A program made the position numbers and the translations under genes. Under the pieces are notes generated by a model that was not told the origin of the DNA, made no database searches, and saw nothing but the letters and a program-made list of their open reading frames with translations. Below, piece after piece: positions 16,485 to 25,349 of a stretch of 64,000 bases of DNA (the stretch's first letter is position 1; each line of letters opens with the position of its first letter). The DNA is from Pseudofrankia saprophytica (GTDB lineage: Bacteria > Actinomycetota > Actinomycetes > Frankiales > Frankiaceae). Where the stretch lies: contig NZ_KI912266.1 in the NCBI RefSeq assembly GCF_000235425.2, positions 550,273-614,272 on the forward strand, in the 5' to 3' direction.

Positions 16485-16865
16485 TTACTCGTCGCGGAAG
16501 GCCGCGCGCGACGCGGCGGCCGCGGCCGCTGCCGTCGGCCGCTCGCCCACGCCGCCCTCGACGTCGAGCACCGTGGTCAGGTTCGTCACGTGCAACAGGC
16601 GCCGGGCCATGTCGTTGAGGTTGCGCAGGATCAGGCGACCGCCGGTGGAGCGCTGCCGCCGGTGGGCGTAAAGGATGACAGCCAGGCCCTGCGAGTCCAG
16701 GAACCCCACTTCGGTGAAATCAACGACGATCTCGCTGACGCCCGCCATCCGGGCATCCATAAGGGCTTCCCGTAGTGGATCGAGGGAGGAGTAATCGACG
16801 TCCCCCTCGGGCCAGATCACGATTGCATGCGGACCCGTAACTTCGACTCGCACTCTCAGGATCAT
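16485..16865 (-). CDS. STAS-domain anti-sigma factor antagonist
   Basis: 126 residues, single STAS domain. The phosphorylatable Ser lies in FTEVGFLDSQGLAVIL near residue 67, and VIWPEGDVDYSSLDPLR gives the first strands. Such proteins bind an anti-sigma kinase to release an alternative sigma factor. No kinase or sigma gene is adjacent, so its partner is elsewhere. The ATG at 16865 is chosen, with GGGAG just upstream; ATG at 16886 would add seven residues. Confidence 0.88.
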   Translation of the reverse strand: MILRVRVEVTGPHAIVIWPEGDVDYSSLDPLREALMDARMAGVSEIVVDFTEVGFLDSQGLAVILYAHRRQRSTGGRLILRNLNDMARRLLHVTNLTTVLDVEGGVGERPTAAAAAAASRAAFRDE

Positions 16866-17332
16866 TGCTCCCGCCTTAACGTCCATCCGGGACGTCCCGG
16901 CGGACACGCGGCCTCGTCCTGGCGGCGCGGGGAGCGGCCGAAACAGCCTCGCGTCGTGCACGCCCGAACAGGCGCGATCCAGCTACCCGCCTCATCAGCT
17001 CATCGCCAAGGAACAACGCTGACTTGGCGATAGCAGATCGGCAGAGCTCCTGGCCCGGGTCACCGTAGTCGTGACGGTGATCAGGTTCGGATACCTCGGT
17101 CGGTGACGTAGCGGGATGCAAGGCCCGTCACCGAGCAGCGTCGTACCCCTCCTCGACAGGACTCACACCCCGTCAGCGGAGTTCACCCTTCGTTTTGACG
17201 CTCGGTGCACGACAGAAGACCAACCGTCAATCCTCCGCGCCCCGGTTTCGTTTCGGCCGGGCGCGGCCGAGCGCGAAAAGCTCCCCGCCGCGCGGGGTGG
17301 GATCAGGCGAGCGCGGGTGCGACCTTGGGGCC
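16866..17332. other. 467-bp gene-free region
   Basis: Divergent gap between the STAS gene and the unknown gene at 17333. Short frames exist but show neither conserved-looking sequence nor ribosome sites. No hairpin or operator was recognised beyond GC-rich pairing near 17280-17300. Confidence 0.4.
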
Positions 17333-17926
17333 ATGTGCGATGAACAGGCCCTTGCCCCCCGGCCGGGCGCGCCCACGAAGCCGCTCACGCTCGTGAGCGA
17401 GCTCGACGGGAGCGCCGTCACGGTCGGCACCCAGCCGGGCATCGACGACGCGACCCGCGTCGTCGTCCTGCGACTGCAGTCGTCGTTGCTGGATGTCCTC
17501 AACGCGGTGTACCTGCTACCCGTGGAGGCCCGGCGACTGGCGGAGGCGCTGTCGTCCGCCGCCGTGCTGGCCGTCACCGCCACCCCCGCGCACCCGGACG
17601 GCGGCTCGGACCGTCTCCCGGGAGGGAAGCCGGGTCGGCCCAATCTGGCTGGCACCGAGCCCGCGGACCCGGCGGCCGCGACGGCGAGCGGGGACGGCGT
17701 CATTCCGGACGAGAACGACAAGAACTACAAGATCGGCGAGGACGGCGAGGACGGCGAGGACGACGGCCTGGCGATGATGCACACGGTCACGGCCAGCGAA
17801 GGGGCGAGCGCCGCCGAGCTGCGCGACGCGCTCGGCACGCTGCCGTCATCCGCGGAGCTGGTCGACTTCGGCGCCGACGCCGACGTCGTCCTGATCTTCG
17901 CGACGACGCCACGCGCGAACGCATAG
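17333..17926 (+). CDS. uncharacterised acidic protein
   Basis: 197 residues. Two likely folded parts are joined by a low-complexity acidic linker around 125-150 containing DENDKNYKIGEDGEDGEDDG. The first part has VVVLRLQSSLLDVLNAVYLLP (about 45-65) and the last part AELVDFGADADVVLIFATTP. The internal GEDGED repeat is encoded by tandem GGCGAGGAC units. No family is recognised. The ATG at 17333 lacks a strong ribosome site. It converges on the gene at 18039. Confidence 0.55.
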   Translation: MCDEQALAPRPGAPTKPLTLVSELDGSAVTVGTQPGIDDATRVVVLRLQSSLLDVLNAVYLLPVEARRLAEALSSAAVLAVTATPAHPDGGSDRLPGGKPGRPNLAGTEPADPAAATASGDGVIPDENDKNYKIGEDGEDGEDDGLAMMHTVTASEGASAAELRDALGTLPSSAELVDFGADADVVLIFATTPRANA

Positions 17927-18038
17927 CGAGCCCGCGGGATCCCGAGCGTCACCGAGCGGGAACCCCACAGAAGGATCCCGGGTGCCGGACGGATCCCGAG
18001 TGCCAAGGACCGGGGGCCGGGGCCGGGCTGGCGAGTTC

Positions 18039-18446
18039 CTACGCGGGCTTGGCGGACCCGCGGTCCGGCCCCGCCTGGCTCGCGGCGAGCCGGGCGTCGA
18101 GCTCCGCGCGGTCGTCGACCCAGTACGGCCCCTCGTCCTCGACGACGTCCGCCATGATCACATGGTGGCGGCCGGCGTGCCCAGCGGGAAGCAGGCAGGT
18201 CAGCCCATCCGCCCGACAGCTCGGGTTCACGACGGTCTTCGGCACCGCCCAGAGCAGCCACACCTCGTCGTCGCCCCAGCCCTGCAGCACGGCCGTGTGG
18301 TTGCCCTCGTGACCGCCCTCCAACGCGCAGGTCACCTCATCGGGCACCTCATAGGCGGCACCCGGCACGTCACCCAGCCGCTGCACGATCTCCTCCGGCA
18401 CCCGCTGCCACTCGCCGCAGGCCCCATCGTCCACGGTCTCACCCAT
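18039..18446 (-). CDS. protein with two C-x5-G-H-x-G-x-H motifs
   Basis: 135 residues, starting MGETVDDGACGEWQ. Two similar motifs, CALEGGHEGNH near residue 41 and CLLPAGHAGRHH near 83, suggest a repeated Cys/His metal-binding unit, probably zinc. The C-terminus has EGPYWVDDRAELDARL. Proteins with this motif are common but uncharacterised in actinobacteria. GGGAG six bases before the ATG supports the start. Function unknown. Confidence 0.65.
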   Translation of the reverse strand: MGETVDDGACGEWQRVPEEIVQRLGDVPGAAYEVPDEVTCALEGGHEGNHTAVLQGWGDDEVWLLWAVPKTVVNPSCRADGLTCLLPAGHAGRHHVIMADVVEDEGPYWVDDRAELDARLAASQAGPDRGSAKPA

Positions 18447-18652
18447 GTCCCGGCTCCCTCGCCCTTCCCGGCGACCTCCGTCGGCCCGGCCGTGCGGCCT
18501 CGCAACCTCGATGCCCAGCACCGCCGACCCACTCGACGCACCGATATAAGCACGGGGGCCCTGAGGCCTGGACACCGGGTCGAAACGCTCCGTATGGATA
18601 AAGTCACCCATCGAACACAAGAAGGACTTTCCGACCGGACGGCGAGCCAGGC

Positions 18653-19360
18653 CTAGGCCCGGGACGTCGCCGGGTCCGCGAGGACGGTGATGCCGAGGGC
18701 AACGGCGAGCGACGGCGCCAGACCCATGAGGCCGCCGGCGTCGATCTCGGCGCCGGCGAGGCCACTCGCGCCCGTCAGCCGGTCGAACCGGCAGTCGGCA
18801 AAGCGGGCCGCGGCGACGGTCGCGCCGGTGAAGTCGGCGCCCGTCAGATCGCAGCGGACGAACTCGACATGGTCGAGCCGGGCACGCGTCAGGTCCAGGC
18901 CGGTCAGGTCGCAGCCCTCGAACCGGGAGCGGTGCAACCGGCAGAACCGCAGGGTCAGGCCGTCCGCGCGCACGTCGGTCAGCCGCGCGTCGCGGATCTC
19001 GCCGTCCACCCAGACGGCCCCCGAAAGCCGGCCGCCGTCGACCGTCACCCTGGTCGCCGCGCCGCCGTCGACGACGGTGCCGGCCAGCGCGACGTCCCGC
19101 ACCGCCACGTCCCGCAGAGTCACGCCGGCAAGCTGCCCGCCGACCACCCGCAGCGCGGCCACCCGGACGCCAACCAGCCGGAGGTCACGCCCGTCGCCGT
19201 CGCCGGCCTCGGCAAGCAGCTCCGCCAACTCGATCGTCTCCGCCAGCCCCCGACCACCACCACCGCCGCCGTCGCCGCCGCCGGCCGGCCGGGTTGGCTC
19301 AGGCGGCAGGTCAGGTACCACCGGAGTCCACGGGTCACTGCGTCGCCGCGTGGTCGCCAT
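18653..19360 (-). CDS. pentapeptide-repeat-like protein
   Basis: 235 residues. A polar, Gly-rich N-terminus (to about 45) is followed by a right-handed beta-helix-like region with repeated A(D/N)LxG-style units: CDLTGLDLTRARLDHVEF and CDLTGADFTGATVAAARF. A short hydrophobic C-terminus (APSLAVALGITVLA) follows. Pentapeptide-repeat proteins are structural and often bind other proteins; some protect gyrase. No such role is evident here. ATG at 19360. Confidence 0.82.
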   Translation of the reverse strand: MATTRRRSDPWTPVVPDLPPEPTRPAGGGDGGGGGGRGLAETIELAELLAEAGDGDGRDLRLVGVRVAALRVVGGQLAGVTLRDVAVRDVALAGTVVDGGAATRVTVDGGRLSGAVWVDGEIRDARLTDVRADGLTLRFCRLHRSRFEGCDLTGLDLTRARLDHVEFVRCDLTGADFTGATVAAARFADCRFDRLTGASGLAGAEIDAGGLMGLAPSLAVALGITVLADPATSRA

Positions 19361-19416
19361 GGCATCAGCATCCCGGACGCCGCCGACACGTCTCGGTCTG
19401 GCCTCCGCCCCGCGAC

Positions 19417-20112
19417 TCAGCCGCGGATCACGTCGATGAGGCTGAGGATCGCCAGGATCACGAAGGCAGCCGCCGCGATCCTCGTGATGACCTTTACCGG
19501 AACGACCCGCAGCAGGCCGCGACCACCGGCGATGGCGATCGCCGCCACCGACCACAGCGCGAGCAACGCGCCAAGCCAGACCGTCACCGGCGAACCGAAC
19601 CGGGCGGCCAGGTTCGCCGTGGAAATCTGAGTCAGGTCGCCCATCTCGGCCAGGAAGATGACGGTGAACGAGGTCGCCGCCACTCGCCAGAAGCCACGAG
19701 ATGCCGGGCTTTCCCGCTCCTCGGAAGCGACCGCGGCCTCGGTGGGTGCCGGTTCACCGGCCGACGGGCGGACGTCGACGGCGCGGCTCTCCTGGATCGA
19801 GCCGGCCCCACTGGTCTGGCCGATCTCGTCGGTCTCGTCGGTCTCGGCGCGGCCCTCGCGGTAGACGAGCACGGCGCCGACGGCGAACAGGACCAGCGAG
19901 ATCGCGTCGACGACGCGGTGCGGCAGCAGCGTGAGCACGCTGCCGGCGGCGACGGCCAGCGTGACGTGCACGAGGAATGCCGCGGCCACCCCGGCCCAGA
20001 CGTAGAGAGGCCGGTAGCGGCTGCCCATCACAAGGCTCGCGACCATCGTCTTGTCGGGCAGTTCGGCGACAAAAATGATGCCGAAAGTAACGAACGCGGC
20101 GGTAAGGCTCAC
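19417..20112 (-). CDS. TMEM165/GDT1 (UPF0016) family cation transporter
   Basis: 231 residues with six predicted membrane segments in two halves. The paired acidic motifs are VAELPDKTMVAS (about 15-26) and LAEMGDLTQIS (about 153-163), divided by a ~60-residue hydrophilic loop. The family exports Mn2+ or Ca2+ across the membrane. The upstream yybP-ykoY riboswitch, which senses Mn2+, argues for a manganese exporter switched on by excess manganese. ATG at 20112. Confidence 0.92.
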   Translation of the reverse strand: MSLTAAFVTFGIIFVAELPDKTMVASLVMGSRYRPLYVWAGVAAAFLVHVTLAVAAGSVLTLLPHRVVDAISLVLFAVGAVLVYREGRAETDETDEIGQTSGAGSIQESRAVDVRPSAGEPAPTEAAVASEERESPASRGFWRVAATSFTVIFLAEMGDLTQISTANLAARFGSPVTVWLGALLALWSVAAIAIAGGRGLLRVVPVKVITRIAAAAFVILAILSLIDVIRG

Positions 20113-20169
20113 GGCCTGGTCTCTCTTCTCAGGCCGGGCCGGGGGCGCGAGTCCCTTCGACCCGGCACG

Positions 20170-20355
20170 TGAACCGGATCGAAGGTCTCGTCCACCCGGT
20201 CGACCTCAAGATCGACCGGGCCCGACCGCCGGGCCTGCGTCGCCGAGCCTCAGCCGATCAAGATCGGCCTGGCCCGCGACGCCGCCAGTATGTCGACGGC
20301 CGGACTGCCTAGCGCCTTGGCGCCAGGCAGTAGGGCTACTCCCCTTCGCCAGCCA
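20170..20355 (-). promoter_or_regulatory. yybP-ykoY (manganese) riboswitch
   Basis: Read on the minus strand, the region has the conserved aptamer pieces in order: AGGGGAGTAGCCC (about 20346-20334), CCGTCGACATACTGG (about 20299-20285), and GACGAGACCTTCGATCC (about 20193-20177). These match the yybP-ykoY consensus (GGGGAGUAGC, CGUCAACAxAC, GACGAGACCUU). It ends about 60 bases before the UPF0016 start, the commonest gene downstream of this riboswitch. Recognised by eye. Confidence 0.85.
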
Positions 20356-20696
20356 CCTTACCGGAGGAGCGGAACCAACACTCCGGATCCACGCTTCCGC
20401 CGCGGGTCGCCACCTCCGCCGCCAGGCGTTGGGCCCCGCCGCGTCCGACCGCCGGTCCCGCCCACCGCGGCTCGGCAGGCCCGGCCCGGGCCGCCCAGGA
20501 CCACCCAAGACCGGCGACAGGTGACAGAACCACCGACCCGGACGAAGGATCTCCGCTTTGGCATCCCGTGCCGGTTCGCCGACAACCGGCTGACAGGACC
20601 GCTGGCCGCTATGACATCATCGCTCGGCCGAGCCTGCGCGAATATCGCACGGGGGCGCAGCGAGCGGCGTACAGCCCGTCCGTCGAGGAGAGGCGC
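20356..20696. other. 341-bp divergent gap
   Basis: Must contain the promoter of the riboswitch transcript (minus strand) and that of the TylF-like gene (plus strand). No further gene or named site was recognised. Confidence 0.35.
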
Positions 20697-21551
20697 ATGG
20701 CTTCCAAGAAACAAGTAAAGGCGTACGCCGACCAGGCTAAGACGACCCTGCGTAAGGCGGTACAGCAGACTGGCTTCGACGTCGTCCGCCGCCGTCCGGG
20801 GTTCGACGCCGCCGGCATGGATGCCCTGGCAGTCGCGACCATCCGCGAGACGTCCCCCTACACGATGACCGACCCGTCGAAGGTCTTCGGTCTCATCCAG
20901 GCCGTCCGCTACCTGGTGACGAACAAGATTCCCGGCAACATCGTCGAGTGCGGCGTGTGGGCCGGCGGCTCGTCGATGGCGGCCGCGCGCACGCTGCTGC
21001 AGCTCGGGGACACCTCGCGCCATCTCTACCTGTTCGACACCTTCGAAGGCATGACGCCGCCGACCGGTGCCGACGTAGCGCCGGACGGGCAGACCGCCGA
21101 GCACCTGCTCGCCAACTCCGACCCGGACGACCCGGCGTCAGCCTGGTCGATCGTGCCGCTGGAGCAGGTCAAGGAGAACATCGCACGGATCGGCTACCCC
21201 GCCGACAAGATCCATTTTGTCAAGGGCATGGTCGAGGACACGGTGCCTGCCGGCGCCCCGGAGCAGATCGCGCTGCTGCGCCTGGACACCGACTGGTTCG
21301 AGTCGACCCGGCACGAGATGGAGCACCTGTTCCCGCGGATCAGCCCGAGCGGGGTGCTGATCATCGATGACTACGGCTGGTGGAAGGGCTCCCAGCAGGC
21401 CGTCGACGCCTACATCGCGACCCACCAGATCCCGCTGCTGCTCACCCGCCTCGGCCCGGAGGGCGGCGCGATCGGCGTGGTCCCAGCGACCGGTGCGCTC
21501 CCCGCGCTGGCGAAGCCCACTCCGTCATCCGTTGGCGCCCGGGCCTCCTGA
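20697..21551 (+). CDS. TylF/MycF-type O-methyltransferase
   Basis: 284 residues. SAM site NIVECGVWAGGSSMAAART near residue 80; LYLFDTFEGMTPPT near 110; the metal-binding acidic cluster LRLDTDWFEST near 197 and LIIDDYGWWKGSQ near 220. The TylF (macrocin O-methyltransferase) family is Mg2+-dependent and acts on sugars or polyols of antibiotics and glycans. No biosynthetic cluster surrounds it, so a cell-wall or glycolipid sugar is as likely a substrate. GAGGAGAGG precedes the ATG. Confidence 0.88.
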   Translation: MASKKQVKAYADQAKTTLRKAVQQTGFDVVRRRPGFDAAGMDALAVATIRETSPYTMTDPSKVFGLIQAVRYLVTNKIPGNIVECGVWAGGSSMAAARTLLQLGDTSRHLYLFDTFEGMTPPTGADVAPDGQTAEHLLANSDPDDPASAWSIVPLEQVKENIARIGYPADKIHFVKGMVEDTVPAGAPEQIALLRLDTDWFESTRHEMEHLFPRISPSGVLIIDDYGWWKGSQQAVDAYIATHQIPLLLTRLGPEGGAIGVVPATGALPALAKPTPSSVGARAS

Positions 21552-21561
21552 CGCCGCGCGC

Positions 21562-21597
21562 CGGCCCGTCCTCGCCGCGCGAAGGGAGGACGGGCCG
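21562..21597. terminator. bidirectional terminator-like hairpin
   Basis: CGGCCCGTCCTC at 21562-21573 pairs exactly with 21586-21597. It lies between the convergent TylF-like and efeB genes. Confidence 0.7.
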
Positions 21598-21644
21598 CTC
21601 CGGCGGCGACGCACCAGCGCAGCGCCCACCGCACCGGACACCGC

Positions 21645-22928
21645 TCAGGTGAACAGGCCGCGCCCCCAGTAGTCGCCGCCGGTGGCGGCGACGCCGGGCG
21701 GGACGGCGAAGATCGCGCTGCCCGTGTGCTCGATGTACTCGTTGAGCGCGTCCGAGTTCGCCAGCCGCGTCTGGAGCGGGATGAACTGTTTGCGCGGGTC
21801 TCTTTGGAAGGCGATGAAGAACAGGCCGGCGTCCAGGTGGCCGAGGCCATCGCTGCCATCGGTGAACGAGTAGCCGCGGCGCAGGATCGCATGGCCGCCG
21901 TTGGTGTCCGGCGAGGCCAGGCGGATGTGCGCGTCCGCCGGGATGACCAGCTCGCCGTCCGCCGTGTGGCCCTTGAGGTCCACGGCGTCGAACTCACCGG
22001 TGCGGCCGAACGGCGCGCCGACGACCTTGGTGCGACCGAAGGTGGTCTCCTGCTCGGCGAGTGAGGTGCGGTCCCAGCGCTCGATGAGCATCTGGATCCG
22101 GCGGGTCACCATGTACGACCCGCCGGCCATCCACGCGGCGGCGCTCTTCTCATCGTTGGGGGCGACCCAGACGTGCTCGTCGAGCTTGGCCGGCTGCTCG
22201 GCGTGGATGTTGTTCGTGCCGTCCTTGAACCCCATCAGGTTGCGCGGCGTCGCCTGGCTGGAGCTGGTCGACGCCGTGCGGCCGAACCCGAGCTGGGACC
22301 AGCGGACCGCGACGACGCCCCGGCCGATCCGGGCCAGGTTGCGCACGGCGTGCACGGCGATCTGCGGGTCGTCGGCGCAGGCCTGGACGGCGAGGTCCCC
22401 GCCGCAGCGCGCCGGCTCGAGGGCGTCGAGCGGGAAGGCGGGCAGGTCGACCAGCGCGGCCGGCCGGCGGCTGGCGAGTCCGAACCGGTCGACGCCAGCA
22501 GCCGTGGTGAACAGGGTCGGCCCGACGCCGAAGGTCAGGGTGAGGTGGCCGGACGCGAGCCCTTCGGCCTCGCCGGTGTCGTCGGGCGGCGCGTCCTGGG
22601 CGCCAGCGACGCCGTCGCCGACCGCCTTACCCGCGGCCATGGCGGCCGCGGCCGCCGTCCATTCCTTGAGTACCTCGACCAGATCGGCGCGGCTGTCGGT
22701 GACGACGTCGAACGCGGCGAAGTGCAGCCGGTCCTGCGCTGGGGTGGCGATCCCTGCCTGGTGGGCGCCGTGGAACTCCACGAGCTGTTTCCCCGAGGCG
22801 GGGACGGCCCCGGTCCCTCCGCTCTTGTCGTCCGAGCAGGCGGTCAGGCCACCGGCAGTGGCGGCGCCTGCGGCCGCGACTCCAGCCAGCCCGAACAGCC
22901 CTCGCCGCGACACCCGTGTCCCAGCCAC
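21645..22928 (-). CDS. efeB: EfeB, Tat-exported DyP-type heme peroxidase
   Basis: 427 residues. Tat signal with twin Arg in VSRRGLFGLAGVAAAG followed by a lipobox-like LTACS near residue 30. The DyP motif GFKDGTNN is near residue 230, and the proximal heme His lies in DAHIRLASP near 340. EfeB is the periplasmic or extracellular partner of EfeUO in ferrous iron uptake and may oxidise Fe2+. The GTG at 22928, with AGGGG eight bases upstream, is chosen over longer open frames. It lies 161 bp downstream of efeUO on the same strand. Confidence 0.93.
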   Translation of the reverse strand: MAGTRVSRRGLFGLAGVAAAGAATAGGLTACSDDKSGGTGAVPASGKQLVEFHGAHQAGIATPAQDRLHFAAFDVVTDSRADLVEVLKEWTAAAAAMAAGKAVGDGVAGAQDAPPDDTGEAEGLASGHLTLTFGVGPTLFTTAAGVDRFGLASRRPAALVDLPAFPLDALEPARCGGDLAVQACADDPQIAVHAVRNLARIGRGVVAVRWSQLGFGRTASTSSSQATPRNLMGFKDGTNNIHAEQPAKLDEHVWVAPNDEKSAAAWMAGGSYMVTRRIQMLIERWDRTSLAEQETTFGRTKVVGAPFGRTGEFDAVDLKGHTADGELVIPADAHIRLASPDTNGGHAILRRGYSFTDGSDGLGHLDAGLFFIAFQRDPRKQFIPLQTRLANSDALNEYIEHTGSAIFAVPPGVAATGGDYWGRGLFT

Positions 22929-23089
22929 GTTCTTTACCCCTGCTTCCTGTTCCTGCGTCCTCCCGGACGGTGGCACCGCCCGACTTCTGACTAGGCCGCC
23001 AGACGGCGCCTTTGTTACGACTGGTCCAGAAAACGCGGTTGGCCGGACCGGCCGCGGATGCCCACTGGCGGGCCGGTCCGGCCGCCCCG

Positions 23090-25318
23090 CTAGGCCGCGA
23101 CCGCCCCGGTCAGCTTGGACAGCGGCTCGGCCAGGCCGTCGACCTTGTCGGACAGTGCTCGGACCTGGGTGTCGCTCAGCGAGGTGTAGTCCGCGTAGCC
23201 GTCGCCCGACTTGTACGGCTCCAGCGCCTTCTCGACATCGGTCAGGCGGGCGTCGATGGTCTTCGCCAGCTCCGGGTCGGTGTCCTTCAGAACTGGCAGC
23301 AGCGGCTCGTACGCGGCCCGGGCACCCTCGACGTTGGCGGCGAAGTCGATCAGGTCGGTGTGCGAGTACCGCTCCTCCTCGCCGGTGACCTTGCTGGTGG
23401 CGACCTCGTTGAGCAGCTCGGCCGCGCCGTTGCCGAGCTGGCTCGGGGTGAGCTTCACGTCGGTGACCAGCGTCTGCAGCTTCTTCACGTCGGCGAGCAA
23501 CTTGTCGGCGACGGCCGGGTCGGAGGTCTTCCCGTTGACCCAGAGATCCTTCTCGATCACGTGGAAGCCGGTCCACTCGTCCGCTGGGACGTCGCCGTCC
23601 CGGGCGTCGATCGCCGGATCGAGGTCGCCGAAGCTTTCCGCGACCGGCTCGATCCGCTCGTAGAAGACCCGGGTCGGTGCGTAGAGGCGCTTGGCCGCCT
23701 CCACGTCGCCGCTCTTGACCGCCGCGACGAACGTCTCGGTGGCGGTGACCAGCTGACTGGTCTGGCCCTCCACGTAGACGCGGTACTCGCCGACGGCCTC
23801 GTACAGCCGCGGGTCGTAGGCGGCGCCCGGGGCGGACGCACCGGGCGCGGCGATGGTGAGCTTCGAGGTCACGCCGTCGCCAGTGGTACTGGTCGGCCGG
23901 CAGCGCAGGGTGTAGTCGCCCTCGGCCAGGTCGACGGTCAGGTTGCGCGACGTCCCCGGGCCGACGTTCTCCACCTCGCCGACGGCTTGGTCGTTCGCGC
24001 CGATGAAGTAGAGCTCGATCGCCTTGCCGGTGGTGTTCGAGACCTTGAAGGTGTGGGCGCCCGCGGACAGGGCCGGCCCCGAGTAGGCGCATGTGTCGTC
24101 GCCGGCGGTGACCACCGAGGCGCCGGCCGCGGTGCCGCCCGTGCCGCCGTCCGAGCCGCCGTTCAGCGCGAAACCGATCGCCCCACCAGCCACGAGCATG
24201 CCCACGACCGAGACGCTCAGGACCGGAACCGTCGTGAGCGTCCTACGCCAACCCATGACCTCGTCCTCCTTGGGAGCTGCTTCCTCGCCGCCGTCGGCGG
24301 GCTTGCTGGTGTCGTCGTTGCCGGCGGGCGCCGGGATGTCGCGGTGCTGGCCGCTGGGCGAGTCGGTGCTCTGGGTCGGGATGGCGGCCTCGGCGGCCGG
24401 GGCGGCGTCTGTCTGGGCCGTGCCCGGCCCGGCCGGAACCGCGCCTGCCTCGGCCGTCGCCTCGGCCGTGGCGGGGGCCGGGGCGGCCGCCGGCTCGGGG
24501 GACCTGAACAGGTAGCGGTAGCAGACGTAGATCGCCATGACCGGGACGAGGTAGCCGAGCCAGACGCCCAGCTGCGCCCACGACCACACCGGGCTGATGT
24601 TGAAGATGCCCTTGAGCAGCGCGCCGTACCAGCTGCTCTCCGAGATGTGGTCGGAGAGGTCGAACGCGAGCGCCTCGTGGCCCGGCAGCAGGTCGGCCTC
24701 CTGCAGGTCACCGACGCCGTAGGCGGCGACACCGGCGGCGACAACGATCAGCGCGCCACCCGTCCAGGTGAAGAACCTGCCGAGGTTGAACGTGAGCACG
24801 CGGTTGTAGAGCAGGTAGCCGAGCAGGATGGCGATCAGGATGCCGACGAGCGCGCCCAGCATCGGGCCGACGGTCGAGCCGTTCGTCGAGTCGATCGTCG
24901 CCCACAGGAACAGCGCTGTCTCCAGGCCCTCGCGGGCGACCGCGAGAAACGCGGTGAAGACGACGGCGCCCGCACCGACAGACAGTGCGGCGTCCATCTT
25001 GCCGCGCAGTTCGCCGGACAGGTTGCGCGCCGTCTTGCGCATCCAGAAGACCATCCAGGTCACCAGCACGACGGCGACCAGCGACAGGATCCCGCCCAGT
25101 CCCTCCTGCGCCTTGGTCGACAAGTTCGCGGAGGTGAACGTGAGCGCGGCACCGAAAGCCAGGCTGAGCGCGACCGCCGCCCCAACCCCGAAGGAGAGGT
25201 GGGCCATCCGGTCACGCCGGTCGATCTTGACCAGGTAGGCGGCAAGGATGCTGACGATCAGCGTTGCCTCGAGCCCTTCACGCAACCCGATCAGTAGGTT
25301 CGGAACGAAGTTGTCCAC
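23090..25318 (-). CDS. efeUO: EfeU-EfeO fusion: iron permease joined to cupredoxin/M75 iron-binding protein
   Basis: 742 residues in one frame. Residues 1-275 are an FTR1/EfeU permease with the two REGLE iron motifs (13-17 and 129-133). A Pro/Ala/Asp-rich linker runs 275-350. Residues 361-384 form another membrane segment or signal anchor, 403-490 a cupredoxin-like domain (CAYSG), and 500-742 an M75/imelysin domain with HVIE at 586-589. In most bacteria efeU and efeO are separate genes. Here no stop divides them, but an in-frame ATG at 24256 with a strong ribosome site could also start free EfeO. The gene starts at GTG 25318 after GGAGAG; DtxR-like boxes lie upstream and efeB downstream. Confidence 0.93.
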   Translation of the reverse strand: MDNFVPNLLIGLREGLEATLIVSILAAYLVKIDRRDRMAHLSFGVGAAVALSLAFGAALTFTSANLSTKAQEGLGGILSLVAVVLVTWMVFWMRKTARNLSGELRGKMDAALSVGAGAVVFTAFLAVAREGLETALFLWATIDSTNGSTVGPMLGALVGILIAILLGYLLYNRVLTFNLGRFFTWTGGALIVVAAGVAAYGVGDLQEADLLPGHEALAFDLSDHISESSWYGALLKGIFNISPVWSWAQLGVWLGYLVPVMAIYVCYRYLFRSPEPAAAPAPATAEATAEAGAVPAGPGTAQTDAAPAAEAAIPTQSTDSPSGQHRDIPAPAGNDDTSKPADGGEEAAPKEDEVMGWRRTLTTVPVLSVSVVGMLVAGGAIGFALNGGSDGGTGGTAAGASVVTAGDDTCAYSGPALSAGAHTFKVSNTTGKAIELYFIGANDQAVGEVENVGPGTSRNLTVDLAEGDYTLRCRPTSTTGDGVTSKLTIAAPGASAPGAAYDPRLYEAVGEYRVYVEGQTSQLVTATETFVAAVKSGDVEAAKRLYAPTRVFYERIEPVAESFGDLDPAIDARDGDVPADEWTGFHVIEKDLWVNGKTSDPAVADKLLADVKKLQTLVTDVKLTPSQLGNGAAELLNEVATSKVTGEEERYSHTDLIDFAANVEGARAAYEPLLPVLKDTDPELAKTIDARLTDVEKALEPYKSGDGYADYTSLSDTQVRALSDKVDGLAEPLSKLTGAVAA
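24265..24271 (-). promoter_or_regulatory. internal ribosome-binding site for free EfeO
   Basis: AAGGAGG on the minus strand lies eight bases before the in-frame ATG at 24256, which begins MGWRRTLTTVPVLSVSV, a natural signal-anchor start. It sits inside the fused efeUO frame. Confidence 0.65.
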
Positions 25319-25349
25319 GCACTCTCCACTGGGCCCAGGTCCCATCCAG

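Noticed and set aside
21645-24092. One long minus-strand frame joining efeB to upstream sequence
   Set aside because: The part before 22928 is out of frame with efeUO and low-complexity. The Tat signal and ribosome site show that efeB starts at 22928.
23012-25297. A 761-codon plus-strand frame opposite efeUO
   Set aside because: It is the antisense shadow of efeUO, with Arg/Gly/Val-rich sequence and no recognisable domain.
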